59,862 nucleotides of DNA from assembly GCF_036647415.1 (NCBI RefSeq), contig NZ_JAVXKG010000020.1:1-59862 (forward strand), given 5' to 3'. Position 1 is the stretch's first letter, and every line of letters begins with the position of its first letter. The position numbers were made by a program, and so were the translations under genes. Source of the DNA: Empedobacter sp036647415 (GTDB lineage Bacteria > Bacteroidota > Bacteroidia > Flavobacteriales > Weeksellaceae). This document shows, piece after piece, positions 7,929 to 16,381 of the stretch. The notes beneath the pieces were generated by a model. It saw only the letters and a list, made by a program, of their open reading frames with translations. It did no database searches and was not told where the DNA came from.

Positions 7929-8756
7929 ATGAAAAAAATATTATTTCCAACAGATTTTTCAGAGACCGCAAATAATGCTTTTATTTACGCCTTGAATTTA
8001 GCAGAGAATCAAAATGCAGAACTATATGTACTTCATGCTTTTCAATATCCAATGATTAGTGGAGGAGTTGATGCCGTGATTTTACAGGATGTGTATGATA
8101 CAATAGAACTGAATAATTTTGAAAATTTAAAAGAAAGTATTCCAGGTCTTAGAAAATTAGCAGAAGATAATGGATTTACAAATGTAGATTTAAAATTTGT
8201 AGTAAAAGAAGGTATGCTTACATACGTTTTACCAAAAATTATAGAAGAAGAAAAAATAGATTTCGTAGTAATGGGAACTACAGGAAATACAGGCTTTGAG
8301 AAAGTTATTTTTGGTTCGAATACGATGAATGCCATCCGAGATCTTAAAATTCCGATTCTAAGTATTCCTCATAATTATAAATATAAAAGAATAAATAATA
8401 TTGGTTTTACAACAGTTTTTCAAGATAAAGATAGAAAAGCTTTAGACTACTTAACAGAAATTGCCTACCGATACAAAGCAAAAGTACATTGTTTACATGT
8501 TTCGAAAGATGGTAATTATGATATACCAACACTTAATCATTGGAAAGATTATTACAAAGACGAGCCAGTCGATTTTTCTATATATACAGCAGATGAGTCT
8601 GTAGATGCTGTTTTAGAATTTATAAAAGAAGAAAAAATAGATATTTTAACTGTTGTAAGCACTAATAAAGGTTTTTTTGAAAAATTATTTTCACCAAGTT
8701 TTACAAAGAAAATTTTATCACAAAATAGTATTCCTTTATTTGTTTTTCATGAATAG
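7929..8756 (+). CDS. Universal stress protein, two Usp domains (copy 1)
   Basis: A 275-residue soluble protein with tandem Usp (HUP-type) domains. Domain 1 (about residues 1-142) begins KKILFPTDFSETANNAF and carries the nucleotide-binding pattern G-x2-G-x9-GS at residues 116-130. Domain 2 (about 147-275) lacks this glycine pattern and is probably structural. USPs of this type usually bind ATP and modulate stress survival; the target is unknown. A close paralog follows at 8864, separated by its own terminator, so the pair is a tandem duplication rather than one operon. Confidence 0.88.
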   Translation: MKKILFPTDFSETANNAFIYALNLAENQNAELYVLHAFQYPMISGGVDAVILQDVYDTIELNNFENLKESIPGLRKLAEDNGFTNVDLKFVVKEGMLTYVLPKIIEEEKIDFVVMGTTGNTGFEKVIFGSNTMNAIRDLKIPILSIPHNYKYKRINNIGFTTVFQDKDRKALDYLTEIAYRYKAKVHCLHVSKDGNYDIPTLNHWKDYYKDEPVDFSIYTADESVDAVLEFIKEEKIDILTVVSTNKGFFEKLFSPSFTKKILSQNSIPLFVFHE

Positions 8757-8773
8757 AATAGTCTAATTCTTTT

Positions 8774-8813
8774 AAAAAGCTCGGTCTGTGTAAAATAGAT
8801 TGAGCTTTTTTTT
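8774..8813 (+). terminator. Terminator after universal stress copy 1
   Basis: The arms AAAAAGCTC and GAGCTTTTTT, plus inner GTCT/AGAT pairing with one mismatch, precede a run of eight T. Confidence 0.75.
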
Positions 8814-8863
8814 GTTACTGATATAAAATTATTTGTAACTTGAGTATACAAAACACTAAAAAA

Positions 8864-9700
8864 ATGAAAAAAATATTATTCCCAACCGATTTTTCAGAAA
8901 CAGCCAACAATGCTTTTCTTTACGCCTTGAATTTAGCTAAAAGTATAGATGCACAAGTTTATATAATGCATGTTTATGAGTTGCCAATGATAACGGGAAG
9001 TTTGAGTGCTGGCCTAATTCAGAATGTTTATGAAACAGTAGAAATGGGAAGTTTTGAGAATTTTAAAGATAATATTCCACAATTAAGAAAAATAGCAGAA
9101 GACAATCAATTAAGTGAGATTCCGATGAAATTTATCCTCGAAGAAGGAAATTTTCTATACATCTTACGTGAAACAATAGAAGAAGAAAGTGTCGATTTTG
9201 TTGTTATGGGAACAGACGGTAATTCTGGTTTTGAGAAAATGCTATTTGGCTCGCATACAATCAATGTTATTACATCGCTCAAAGTTCCAATTCTAAGTGT
9301 ACCGCAAGGAATGTCTTTTCAAGGCTTTAAAAATATTGGTTTTACAACCGTTTTTGACCAAAAAGATAAAGATGCACTCAAATATTTGATAGAAATAGCG
9401 AATCGTCACAAAGCAAAAATTCATTGTATGCATGTTTCGAAAGATGGTAAGTTTAATCTTCAAGCACTTAAAGATTGGGAAAATCAATTTGAAAATGATC
9501 CTGTTGTTTTCGAAATCTATCACGATGCTGACCCAGTAAATGCAGTTTTAGATTTTATAAAAGATAAAAAGATTGATTTATTAACTGTTGTAAGTCGCAA
9601 TAAAGGATTTTTTGATAAAATATTTTCGCCAGGATTTACTAAAAAAATCGCCAATAAAAATATTACACCATTGTTCGTCTTTCACGAACGTAAAGCTTAA
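8864..9700 (+). CDS. Universal stress protein, two Usp domains (copy 2)
   Basis: A 278-residue paralog of the preceding gene, similar along its whole length: same MKKILFPTDFSETANNAF start, GTDG-x9-GS in domain 1, and a matching second domain ending in SPGFTKKI and PLFVFHE. I start at the ATG at 8864; an upstream TTG at 8840 would add eight residues not present in copy 1. It has its own downstream terminator. Divergence is substantial, so the duplication is not recent. Confidence 0.88.
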   Translation: MKKILFPTDFSETANNAFLYALNLAKSIDAQVYIMHVYELPMITGSLSAGLIQNVYETVEMGSFENFKDNIPQLRKIAEDNQLSEIPMKFILEEGNFLYILRETIEEESVDFVVMGTDGNSGFEKMLFGSHTINVITSLKVPILSVPQGMSFQGFKNIGFTTVFDQKDKDALKYLIEIANRHKAKIHCMHVSKDGKFNLQALKDWENQFENDPVVFEIYHDADPVNAVLDFIKDKKIDLLTVVSRNKGFFDKIFSPGFTKKIANKNITPLFVFHERKA

Positions 9701-9728
9701 GGAAATGTTGAAAAACATTTCCTTTTTT
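9699..9728 (+). terminator. Terminator after universal stress copy 2
   Basis: The stem AAGGAAATGTT/AACATTTCCTT overlaps the stop codon and is followed by a T run. Confidence 0.8.
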
Positions 9729-9782
9729 CTATACTTGTATTTTACTAAAAATCATCTAAAAAAGTGTTATAAATAAAAATTA

Positions 9783-9790
9783 TACCTTTG
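9783..9790 (+). promoter_or_regulatory. Promoter -7 box only 4 nt before a GTG start
   Basis: TACCTTTG matches TAnnTTTG exactly, and TCTC then separates it from the GTG at 9795. If transcription starts the usual few bases after the box, the mRNA begins at or within the start codon. Confidence 0.7.
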
Positions 9791-9794
9791 TCTC

Positions 9795-11003
9795 GTGAAA
9801 AAAATAGCCATTGTTGGAGGTGGTGCAGCAGGATATTTTGTTGCTGCAAACCTCGGAAAAACTGTCGGACAACAAACTGTATTGTTTGAACAAGCCAATT
9901 TACCACTTCAAAAAGTTCGTGTATCTGGAGGAGGAAGATGTAATGTAACACATGCATGTTTTGATCCATTGGATTTGGTCGAATTCTACCCGCGTGGAAA
10001 GAAAGAATTATTAGGTGTTTTTTATACTTTTCAACCAGGCGATACAATGGCTTGGTTTGATGATCGTGGAGTTGCATTAAAAATAGAAGACGATAACCGT
10101 GTTTTTCCAGAAAGCGACTCGTCTTTGTCAATTATAGAGGCTTTAACTAAAGCTGTTGATCAAAATAAAGTTCAATTAAATTTTTCTGACGGAGTACAAG
10201 AAATTGCTAAAGTGGAGGGAGGTTATGAATTAACAACCAAATCAGGAATACATTTTTTCGAAACTGTAATTATAACAACAGGTAGTACACCAAAATTCTG
10301 GAAAAGTTTAAAAAATATGGGATTAAAAATTGTTAATCCTGTACCATCATTATTTACTTTTAATTGTAAAGATCCTCGTATAGAAGGTTTGATGGGTATT
10401 TCTTTTGAGCAAGCTGAAGTAAAAATTATCAATCAAAAACTAGAAGCTGAAGGTCCAATGTTAATTACGCATTGGGGATTTAGTGGACCTGCAATTTTGC
10501 GTTTATCTGCTTGGGGAGCTTTAAAATTGAGTGAATCGGCATATAAATTTGATATCGAAATAAATTTTGTTAATCAATCTAAAGAAGAAGTTTTTACTTT
10601 TTTGAATGATAAAAAACAAGTTGACGCGAAGAAAAATGTCCATAAAAATAATCCATTCGATTTTCCGAAACGCTTCTGGATTAGTATTCTTAATTATTGC
10701 AATATTGATGAGAATAAAGTTTATGCAGATTTATCTAAAAAACAACTAGAAGCAATTGCAACAGAACTATGTCAAGGTAGATATGCTATAAACGGAAAAA
10801 GTACATTCAAAGATGAATTTGTAACAGCTGGTGGAGTTGATTTAAAAGAAATTGACTTTCACTCGATGCAATCCAAAAAAATACCCAACTTATTTATGGC
10901 TGGCGAAGTTTTGAATATTGATGCAATAACTGGCGGATTTAATTTTCAAGCGTGTTGGTCTGAAGGGTATGTAATATCAGAAAAATTAAAAGAAATTTAT
11001 TAA
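9795..11003 (+). CDS. FAD-dependent oxidoreductase of the HI0933/YhiN family
   Basis: A 402-residue flavoprotein. The N terminus is a Rossmann dinucleotide-binding loop, VGGGAAGYFVA (GGGAAG at residues 8-13), followed by the family motifs VSGGGRCNVTH and ITHWGFSGPAIL. The C terminus holds AGEVLNIDAITGGFNFQACWSEG, which closes over FAD. The length is right for the family (aminoacetone oxidase-like/HI0933-like), whose substrate is not settled. The start codon is GTG; no ATG fits the conserved N terminus. It stands alone, with a promoter box directly against the start. Confidence 0.88.
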   Translation: MKKIAIVGGGAAGYFVAANLGKTVGQQTVLFEQANLPLQKVRVSGGGRCNVTHACFDPLDLVEFYPRGKKELLGVFYTFQPGDTMAWFDDRGVALKIEDDNRVFPESDSSLSIIEALTKAVDQNKVQLNFSDGVQEIAKVEGGYELTTKSGIHFFETVIITTGSTPKFWKSLKNMGLKIVNPVPSLFTFNCKDPRIEGLMGISFEQAEVKIINQKLEAEGPMLITHWGFSGPAILRLSAWGALKLSESAYKFDIEINFVNQSKEEVFTFLNDKKQVDAKKNVHKNNPFDFPKRFWISILNYCNIDENKVYADLSKKQLEAIATELCQGRYAINGKSTFKDEFVTAGGVDLKEIDFHSMQSKKIPNLFMAGEVLNIDAITGGFNFQACWSEGYVISEKLKEIY

Positions 11004-11072
11004 TAGTGTATATTTTACACAGTTAAAAATTGAGGGATAAACCTTGATAATAAAGATTTTTTTAAAAATTAC

Positions 11073-11107
11073 TATGTTAACATAACATTATTATAAAATT
11101 ATGTTAT
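11073..11107 (+). promoter_or_regulatory. Palindromic operator-like cluster at the fadL-type promoter
   Basis: A 12-bp perfect palindrome TATGTTAACATA (11073-11084) is followed by TAACAT and then ATGTTAT at 11101-11107, so the half-site ATGTTA occurs three times. The cluster covers the expected -33 region and touches the -7 box at 11105. Confidence 0.35.
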
Positions 11108-11112
11108 TTTTG
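11105..11112 (+). promoter_or_regulatory. Promoter -7 box of the FadL-type porin
   Basis: TATTTTTG matches TAnnTTTG exactly, 32 nt before the ATG at 11145. Confidence 0.6.
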
Positions 11113-11144
11113 TTAAAAGGTATTAATTTAAACGAACAAAAAAT

Positions 11145-12377
11145 ATGAAGAAAATTTTCTTAACCTTGGCATTAATCGGTTTATCATCTTCTGCTTTTGC
11201 AGGTGGTTACCGTGTTGCTTTACAGGGAGTTCGCCAAGCAGCTTTGGGAGGGACTTCGGCTACACAAACACATGATGCAAGTGTGGCATTTTATAACCCT
11301 GCAGGTCTGGCTTTTGTTGATAGTAAACTAAGCATTGCAGTAGGTGGATTTGGTGTAATGACAGATGTAAAATGGCAAGATCCAAGTACATTGCAATCAG
11401 CAGAAACAGATAGTAAAATGGGTACACCAATGTATTTGGCTGTAAGTTATAAACCAACAGATGATTTAGCAGTAGGTGTTAGTGTTTCTACTCCATTTGG
11501 TAGTTCTGTTACATGGCCAGAAGATTGGCAAAATAAATCGAATATTACACATATAGATCTAAAAGCATTTAATATTCAACCAACTGTAGCTTATCGTTTT
11601 AATGATTGGTTTAGTATTGGAGTTGGATTTATTTATTCTCATGGTACAGCAAAATTAGAAAGAGTACAATCTGTTTCTGGAAATGATATTAAATTAAAAT
11701 TAGAAGATAAAGATGCTCACGGATTAGGATTTAACATTGGTGCAATGTTTAAGCCGTCAGATAAATTTGGAGTAGGTATTGCATACCGTTCTAATGTAGA
11801 CATATCAGCTAACAAAGGAGATGTTACATGGACAGGAGTTCCATCTGGAATTGCGAACAATGTACCGTTCAACACAGATCAATGGAAAACTGTTTTACCA
11901 TTACCATCTGAGTTTACTTTCGGAATGTCTTACAAAGTTTTACCGAAATTAGAGATTTTTGGAGATATCGTTTGGCAAAATTGGACACGTTACAAAAGTT
12001 TAGATATTACGTTATACAATGACGCATCAAATACTTTTTATACATCAACATCGACTAAAAACTGGAAAGATAATACACTATTACGTTTTGGAGCTGAATA
12101 TACTTTCAGTGATATGATTACAGGACGTGTAGGTTACTATCATGACAAATCTCCGGTGCCAGCTTCTTATTGGTCATCAGAAACACCTAGTGCAAACTTA
12201 AACTCAGTTTCAGCAGGTTTAGGATTTAAATTTAGTTCAGGATTTAATTTAGATTTATTTGGTTCTTATGTTCAAGGTGACGAAAGACACGTTAACAACA
12301 TTCAACAAAATTTTTCTGGAGATGTAAAATTACGCGCAATAAACTTTGGTTTAGGAGTATCGTATAACCTTAAATAA
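11145..12377 (+). CDS. FadL/TodX-family outer membrane transport protein
   Basis: A 410-residue outer membrane beta-barrel. Residues 1-19 are a signal peptide ending SAFA. The mature N terminus GGYRVALQGVRQAALGGTSATQTHDASVAFYNPAGL is the classic OMPP1/FadL hatch motif (NPAGL). The rest alternates in barrel strands and ends with a C-terminal amphipathic strand. It likely imports hydrophobic substrates such as long-chain fatty acids. The SGNH lipoprotein esterase begins 8 bp downstream, suggesting a hydrolyse-then-import pair for lipids or esters. Confidence 0.9.
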   Translation: MKKIFLTLALIGLSSSAFAGGYRVALQGVRQAALGGTSATQTHDASVAFYNPAGLAFVDSKLSIAVGGFGVMTDVKWQDPSTLQSAETDSKMGTPMYLAVSYKPTDDLAVGVSVSTPFGSSVTWPEDWQNKSNITHIDLKAFNIQPTVAYRFNDWFSIGVGFIYSHGTAKLERVQSVSGNDIKLKLEDKDAHGLGFNIGAMFKPSDKFGVGIAYRSNVDISANKGDVTWTGVPSGIANNVPFNTDQWKTVLPLPSEFTFGMSYKVLPKLEIFGDIVWQNWTRYKSLDITLYNDASNTFYTSTSTKNWKDNTLLRFGAEYTFSDMITGRVGYYHDKSPVPASYWSSETPSANLNSVSAGLGFKFSSGFNLDLFGSYVQGDERHVNNIQQNFSGDVKLRAINFGLGVSYNLK

Positions 12378-12385
12378 TACTAAAA

Positions 12386-13861
12386 ATGAAACATATTAAT
12401 AAACTAGTTTTAGTTGCATTAGCTGCTACAATGTTCAATTGTAGTCAAGATTTTGAAAATCCAGTAGAAGATTTTCAAGTAACAAAAGGTAATGCAGACT
12501 TTACAAAATATATCGCTTTAGGAAATTCATTAACTTCTGGTTATAGAGATAATGCTTTATACAGATCTGGACAAGAAAATTCTTACCCAAATATCATTGC
12601 AGGACAAATGAAAGCTGCAGGTGGAGGAGAGTTTAAAATTCCTTATATGCCAAATGATGTAGGAGGATTTAATAATGCTTCTTTTGGAGGATTATTTCCA
12701 GGGAAACTAGAATTAAAAATTGTTGGAGGAGCTTTAACTCCTGTAGCAACAGCTCCTGGTGCAGCATTAGACAATGTTGCTGCTGCTGGACCATATCAAA
12801 ATATGGGAGTACCAGGTGCCAAATCTTATCATTTATTAGCGCCAGGTTACGGTAGCCAAGCAGGAATTGCAGCAGGTACTGCAAATCCATACTTTTTTAG
12901 ATTCTCTAATAGTGCGACAACATCTGTTGTTTCTCAAGCAGCAGATCAGAAACCAACATTCTATTCATTGTGGATTGGTAATAACGATGTGTTAGGTTAT
13001 GCAACAGGTGGAGGAGTTGGTTTAGATCACAATGAAACAGGAAATGTAGCAGCGGCAACTTATGCTTCTGGAGATATTTCTAACGTTGCAGTTGTTAAAA
13101 ACTCTATAGCTGGTATTGCAGCAGCAATGAAAGCTGGAGGAGCTAAGGGAGGTGTTATTGCGAATATTCCTTCTGTTACAGCAATTCCATATTTTACAAC
13201 TGTTCCTGCAACACCTATTTCTGGACTAACAGATGTACAAGTAACGGCTTTGATGTCTGCGCAAGCTTATGGTAAATATAATGCAGGGTTGGGTCAAGCA
13301 AAAGCTGCAGGATTACTTTCAGATGCTGAATATCAACAACGTTTAATCAAGTTTACAGCAGGTACAGCTGTTAATGGAGCTGTAATTTTGGATAAAGATT
13401 TAACGAATTTAGCAGCTTTAGGATTACCAAATTATCGTCAAACAACGTCTAAAGATTTAATCGTTTTAACAGCATTAAGTTTATTAAGACAAGGAGTAGG
13501 TACACAAACTCCTTTAGAGGATAAATATGTTTTAACAGCGAAAGAAACAGCGAAAGCTGAAGCTGCAGTTATTAAATACAATGCTGCAATTGCTGAAATA
13601 GCTACGGCTAATAACTTAGCATTAGTTGATGCATACACAGAAATGAAAAAGTTAAGTTCAGTATCAGGAATTAAATATTATGGACAAACATATACAACTA
13701 CATTTGTTTCTGGAGGAGCGTTTTCATTAGACGGTGTTCATTTAACAGGAAGTGGTTATGCAATTGTTGCTAATATGTTTATCGATGCAATTAACAGAAA
13801 ATATCAATCAACATTAAGACACGTATATCCAGGTAATTATCCAGGAATTGCAATTCCTTAA
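12386..13861 (+). CDS. SGNH/GDSL-type lipoprotein hydrolase
   Basis: A 491-residue lipoprotein. The signal peptide ends at the lipobox with Cys19 (MFNCS). Block I is ALGNSLTSGY (residues 44-53), where GNS replaces the usual GDS and the Ser is the nucleophile. Block III is WIGNND at 196-201 and block V is DGVHLT with Asp449 and His452. A low-complexity Ala/Gly-rich middle separates the blocks. It is probably an outer-membrane-anchored esterase or lipase. It is cotranscribed with the FadL-type porin (8-bp gap) and ends at a strong terminator. Confidence 0.88.
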   Translation: MKHINKLVLVALAATMFNCSQDFENPVEDFQVTKGNADFTKYIALGNSLTSGYRDNALYRSGQENSYPNIIAGQMKAAGGGEFKIPYMPNDVGGFNNASFGGLFPGKLELKIVGGALTPVATAPGAALDNVAAAGPYQNMGVPGAKSYHLLAPGYGSQAGIAAGTANPYFFRFSNSATTSVVSQAADQKPTFYSLWIGNNDVLGYATGGGVGLDHNETGNVAAATYASGDISNVAVVKNSIAGIAAAMKAGGAKGGVIANIPSVTAIPYFTTVPATPISGLTDVQVTALMSAQAYGKYNAGLGQAKAAGLLSDAEYQQRLIKFTAGTAVNGAVILDKDLTNLAALGLPNYRQTTSKDLIVLTALSLLRQGVGTQTPLEDKYVLTAKETAKAEAAVIKYNAAIAEIATANNLALVDAYTEMKKLSSVSGIKYYGQTYTTTFVSGGAFSLDGVHLTGSGYAIVANMFIDAINRKYQSTLRHVYPGNYPGIAIP

Positions 13862-13876
13862 TCGATTTGATTAATT

Positions 13877-13921
13877 ATATAACAAAAAAATCCGCTCATC
13901 GAGCGGATTTTTTTGTTATAT
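13877..13921. terminator. Long symmetrical terminator between the esterase and fbp
   Basis: ATCCGCTC/GAGCGGAT around ATC is extended by A7/T7 and further AT pairs to about 21 bp. The symmetry allows use by both convergent transcription units. Confidence 0.9.
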
Positions 13922-13933
13922 ACATTTAGAAAA

Positions 13934-14950
13934 TTATTTCAATTCTTCACGACGCATAAATTCTTCAGCTTTTTCGACCATATTTTTTGATCCACAAAAG
14001 AAAGGAATACGTTGATGTAACTCTGTAGGTTCGATATCCATAATACGTTGAAAACCATCAGAAGCTTTACCACCAGCTTGTTCTGCAATAAAAGCCATCG
14101 GATTACACTCATATAATAAACGTAGTTTTCCGTAAGGATTATTTGTTCCAGAAGGATAAATATAAATTCCACCTTTCAACATATTTCTATGAAAGTCAGA
14201 ACATAAAGATCCAATGTAACGAGAAGTATAAGGACGATCTCCCTCATCAGCTTGACAATATTTGATGTAGTTTTTTACACCTTGTGGAAATTTAACATAG
14301 TTACCTTCGTTAACAGAATAAATATTTCCATTTTCTGGAATTCTCAAATTTGGATGAGAAAGATAAAAAGTTCCGATTCCTGGATTCAAAGTAAATCCAT
14401 TCACTCCATTTCCTGTTGTATAAACCAACATTGTCGATGTTCCGTAAATTACATAACCCGCAGCAACTTGTTTGTTTCCGGGTTGTAAAAAATCTTCTAA
14501 AGTAACGGGCGTTCCTGTTTCTGTAACACGGTGATAAATAGAAAAAATTGTACCAACAGAAACATTAACATCAATATTAGATGATCCATCCAATGGATCA
14601 ATTAATACAACATACTTACTGTTTTTAGAATGTTCTGCGCCTTTAATTTCGATAAAATCTTCGTTTTCTTCGGACGCGATACCACAAACTACTTCACGTT
14701 GCGATAAAGTTTCGATAAAAGTGTCGTTTGCGAAAACGTCTAATTTTTGTTGTTTTTCGCCCTGTACATTTTCATTACCAAATTCGCCTAAAATATTAAC
14801 TAATCCGGCTTTGTTTACTTTGTAGTTAACAACCTTTGTTGCTAATTTTATTGAGCTCAGTAGTCGAGAAAGCTCTCCAGTAGAATAGATAAAATCTTCT
14901 TGATTTTCAATAATAAACTCTCCAAGAGTTTGATGAGAATTTGTTGCCAT
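13934..14950 (-). CDS. fbp: Fructose-1,6-bisphosphatase class I
   Basis: A 338-residue cytoplasmic gluconeogenic enzyme that converts fructose 1,6-bisphosphate to fructose 6-phosphate. The metal-binding signature IDPLDGSSN is at residues 117-125, and GGIYIYPSGTNNPYGKLRLLYECNP near the C terminus is the conserved substrate-binding region. The length is standard for class I. It is a single gene, divergent from aspartate kinase. Confidence 0.96.
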   Translation of the reverse strand: MATNSHQTLGEFIIENQEDFIYSTGELSRLLSSIKLATKVVNYKVNKAGLVNILGEFGNENVQGEKQQKLDVFANDTFIETLSQREVVCGIASEENEDFIEIKGAEHSKNSKYVVLIDPLDGSSNIDVNVSVGTIFSIYHRVTETGTPVTLEDFLQPGNKQVAAGYVIYGTSTMLVYTTGNGVNGFTLNPGIGTFYLSHPNLRIPENGNIYSVNEGNYVKFPQGVKNYIKYCQADEGDRPYTSRYIGSLCSDFHRNMLKGGIYIYPSGTNNPYGKLRLLYECNPMAFIAEQAGGKASDGFQRIMDIEPTELHQRIPFFCGSKNMVEKAEEFMRREELK

Positions 14951-15099
14951 AACTGTGTTTTGCTTGTCAAATATCGGAATAAAAACTCAATTTTCAATCA
15001 TTTCAAACGTTTGAAATTGTTCTAAATACATGAAAATCATATTTAAAATTTATTTTTTGATTTAATTAAAATCGGTCAATATATAATTTTTACTTTGGT

Positions 15100-15107
15100 T
15101 ATATTTG
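15100..15107 (+). promoter_or_regulatory. Promoter -7 box of the aspartate kinase operon
   Basis: TATATTTG matches TAnnTTTG exactly, 32 nt before the ATG at 15140. Confidence 0.6.
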
Positions 15108-15139
15108 CAAGTTAATATTTTACAAAAAATTAGATAGAA

Positions 15140-16381
15140 ATGAAAGTTTTCAAATTCGGTGGTGCGTCCGTAAAAGATGCAGCCGGCGTTAGAAATGTTG
15201 CAGATTTACTGCAATCAGTAGGTTACGAGAATACATGTATGATTGTTTCTGCTATGGGCAAGACAACAAATGCATTGGAAGAAGTAGTCAAACGCTATTT
15301 TGAAAACGAAGATTTCGAGAAGACAATAAATGCTGTTAAATTGCAACATTTGGATTTAGCGAAAGAATTGTTTGAAAATGCGGATGAGGTTTCTAACGAG
15401 ATTTCTCAATTTTTTGATGATATCATTTCGTTTTTAAGACGTAACAAATCGCCAAATTACAGTTATGTTTATGATCAAATTGTTTGTTGTGGAGAATTAA
15501 TCTCAACAAAAATCATCAGTATGTATCTTAATTCTATTCAAGTAAAAAATGAATGGTTAGATGTACGCGATTATATCAAAACAGACAATACTTACCGCGA
15601 AGGAAAAGTTGATTGGAAATTGACAGAAGAAAGTATTTCGAGATTATCAAAAACAGGATTCTACATTACACAAGGATTTTTAGGTTCTGATCCTAACTTT
15701 TTTACAACAACATTAGGTAGAGAAGGTTCAGATTATTCTGGAGCTATTTTTGCGTATTGTTTAAATGCAGATAGTATGACAATCTGGAAAGATGTACCAG
15801 GTGTTTTAAATGCTGATCCACGTTACTTTGATGAAACAATTTTATTGAATCATATTTCTTACGAAGAAGCAATAGAATTAGCTTATTATGGTGCATCTGT
15901 TATTCATCCAAAAACATTGCAACCTTTGCAACAGAAAGAGATTCCTTTCTTTGTAAAATCATTTATAAATCCAACGGAAGCAGGAACAGAAGTGGCAAAA
16001 GGACAACCTTTAGAGCCTAACGTACCTTGTTTTATTTTGAAACGCGAACAACATTTAATTCGTTTATCAAGTAAAGATTTTTCTTTTATTACAGAGGACA
16101 AGTTGAGTGGAATTTTCAATAAATTATACGACTATCAAATAAAAGTAAATTTGATGCAAAATTCAGCAATTTCATTATCTTTATGTTTAGAGGATAAATA
16201 TGATAACTTGCAAAAATTTGTTTCAGATATGAATAATGCATATAAAGTGCATGAAGAAAACGATGTGCTTTTATATACGATTCGTCATTTTGATGATCAA
16301 TCAGACAAAGTTATTTCAAAGGAAAAAGAACTTTTGCGTCAAACTGTACGCGAAACATTACAAATAGTTGTAAAATCTTAA
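15140..16381 (+). CDS. lysC: Aspartate kinase, monofunctional
   Basis: A 413-residue enzyme that phosphorylates aspartate, the first step to Lys, Met, Thr and diaminopimelate. The N terminus has KFGGAS (residues 5-10). The kinase core includes GREGSDYSGAIFA and WKDVPGVLNADPR. A regulatory ACT-like region follows (about 305-390). There is no fused homoserine dehydrogenase. Its TAA is directly followed by the ATG of the next gene, so the two are coupled. The exact physiological isozyme cannot be set from sequence, so the symbol is provisional. Confidence 0.88.
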   Translation: MKVFKFGGASVKDAAGVRNVADLLQSVGYENTCMIVSAMGKTTNALEEVVKRYFENEDFEKTINAVKLQHLDLAKELFENADEVSNEISQFFDDIISFLRRNKSPNYSYVYDQIVCCGELISTKIISMYLNSIQVKNEWLDVRDYIKTDNTYREGKVDWKLTEESISRLSKTGFYITQGFLGSDPNFFTTTLGREGSDYSGAIFAYCLNADSMTIWKDVPGVLNADPRYFDETILLNHISYEEAIELAYYGASVIHPKTLQPLQQKEIPFFVKSFINPTEAGTEVAKGQPLEPNVPCFILKREQHLIRLSSKDFSFITEDKLSGIFNKLYDYQIKVNLMQNSAISLSLCLEDKYDNLQKFVSDMNNAYKVHEENDVLLYTIRHFDDQSDKVISKEKELLRQTVRETLQIVVKS

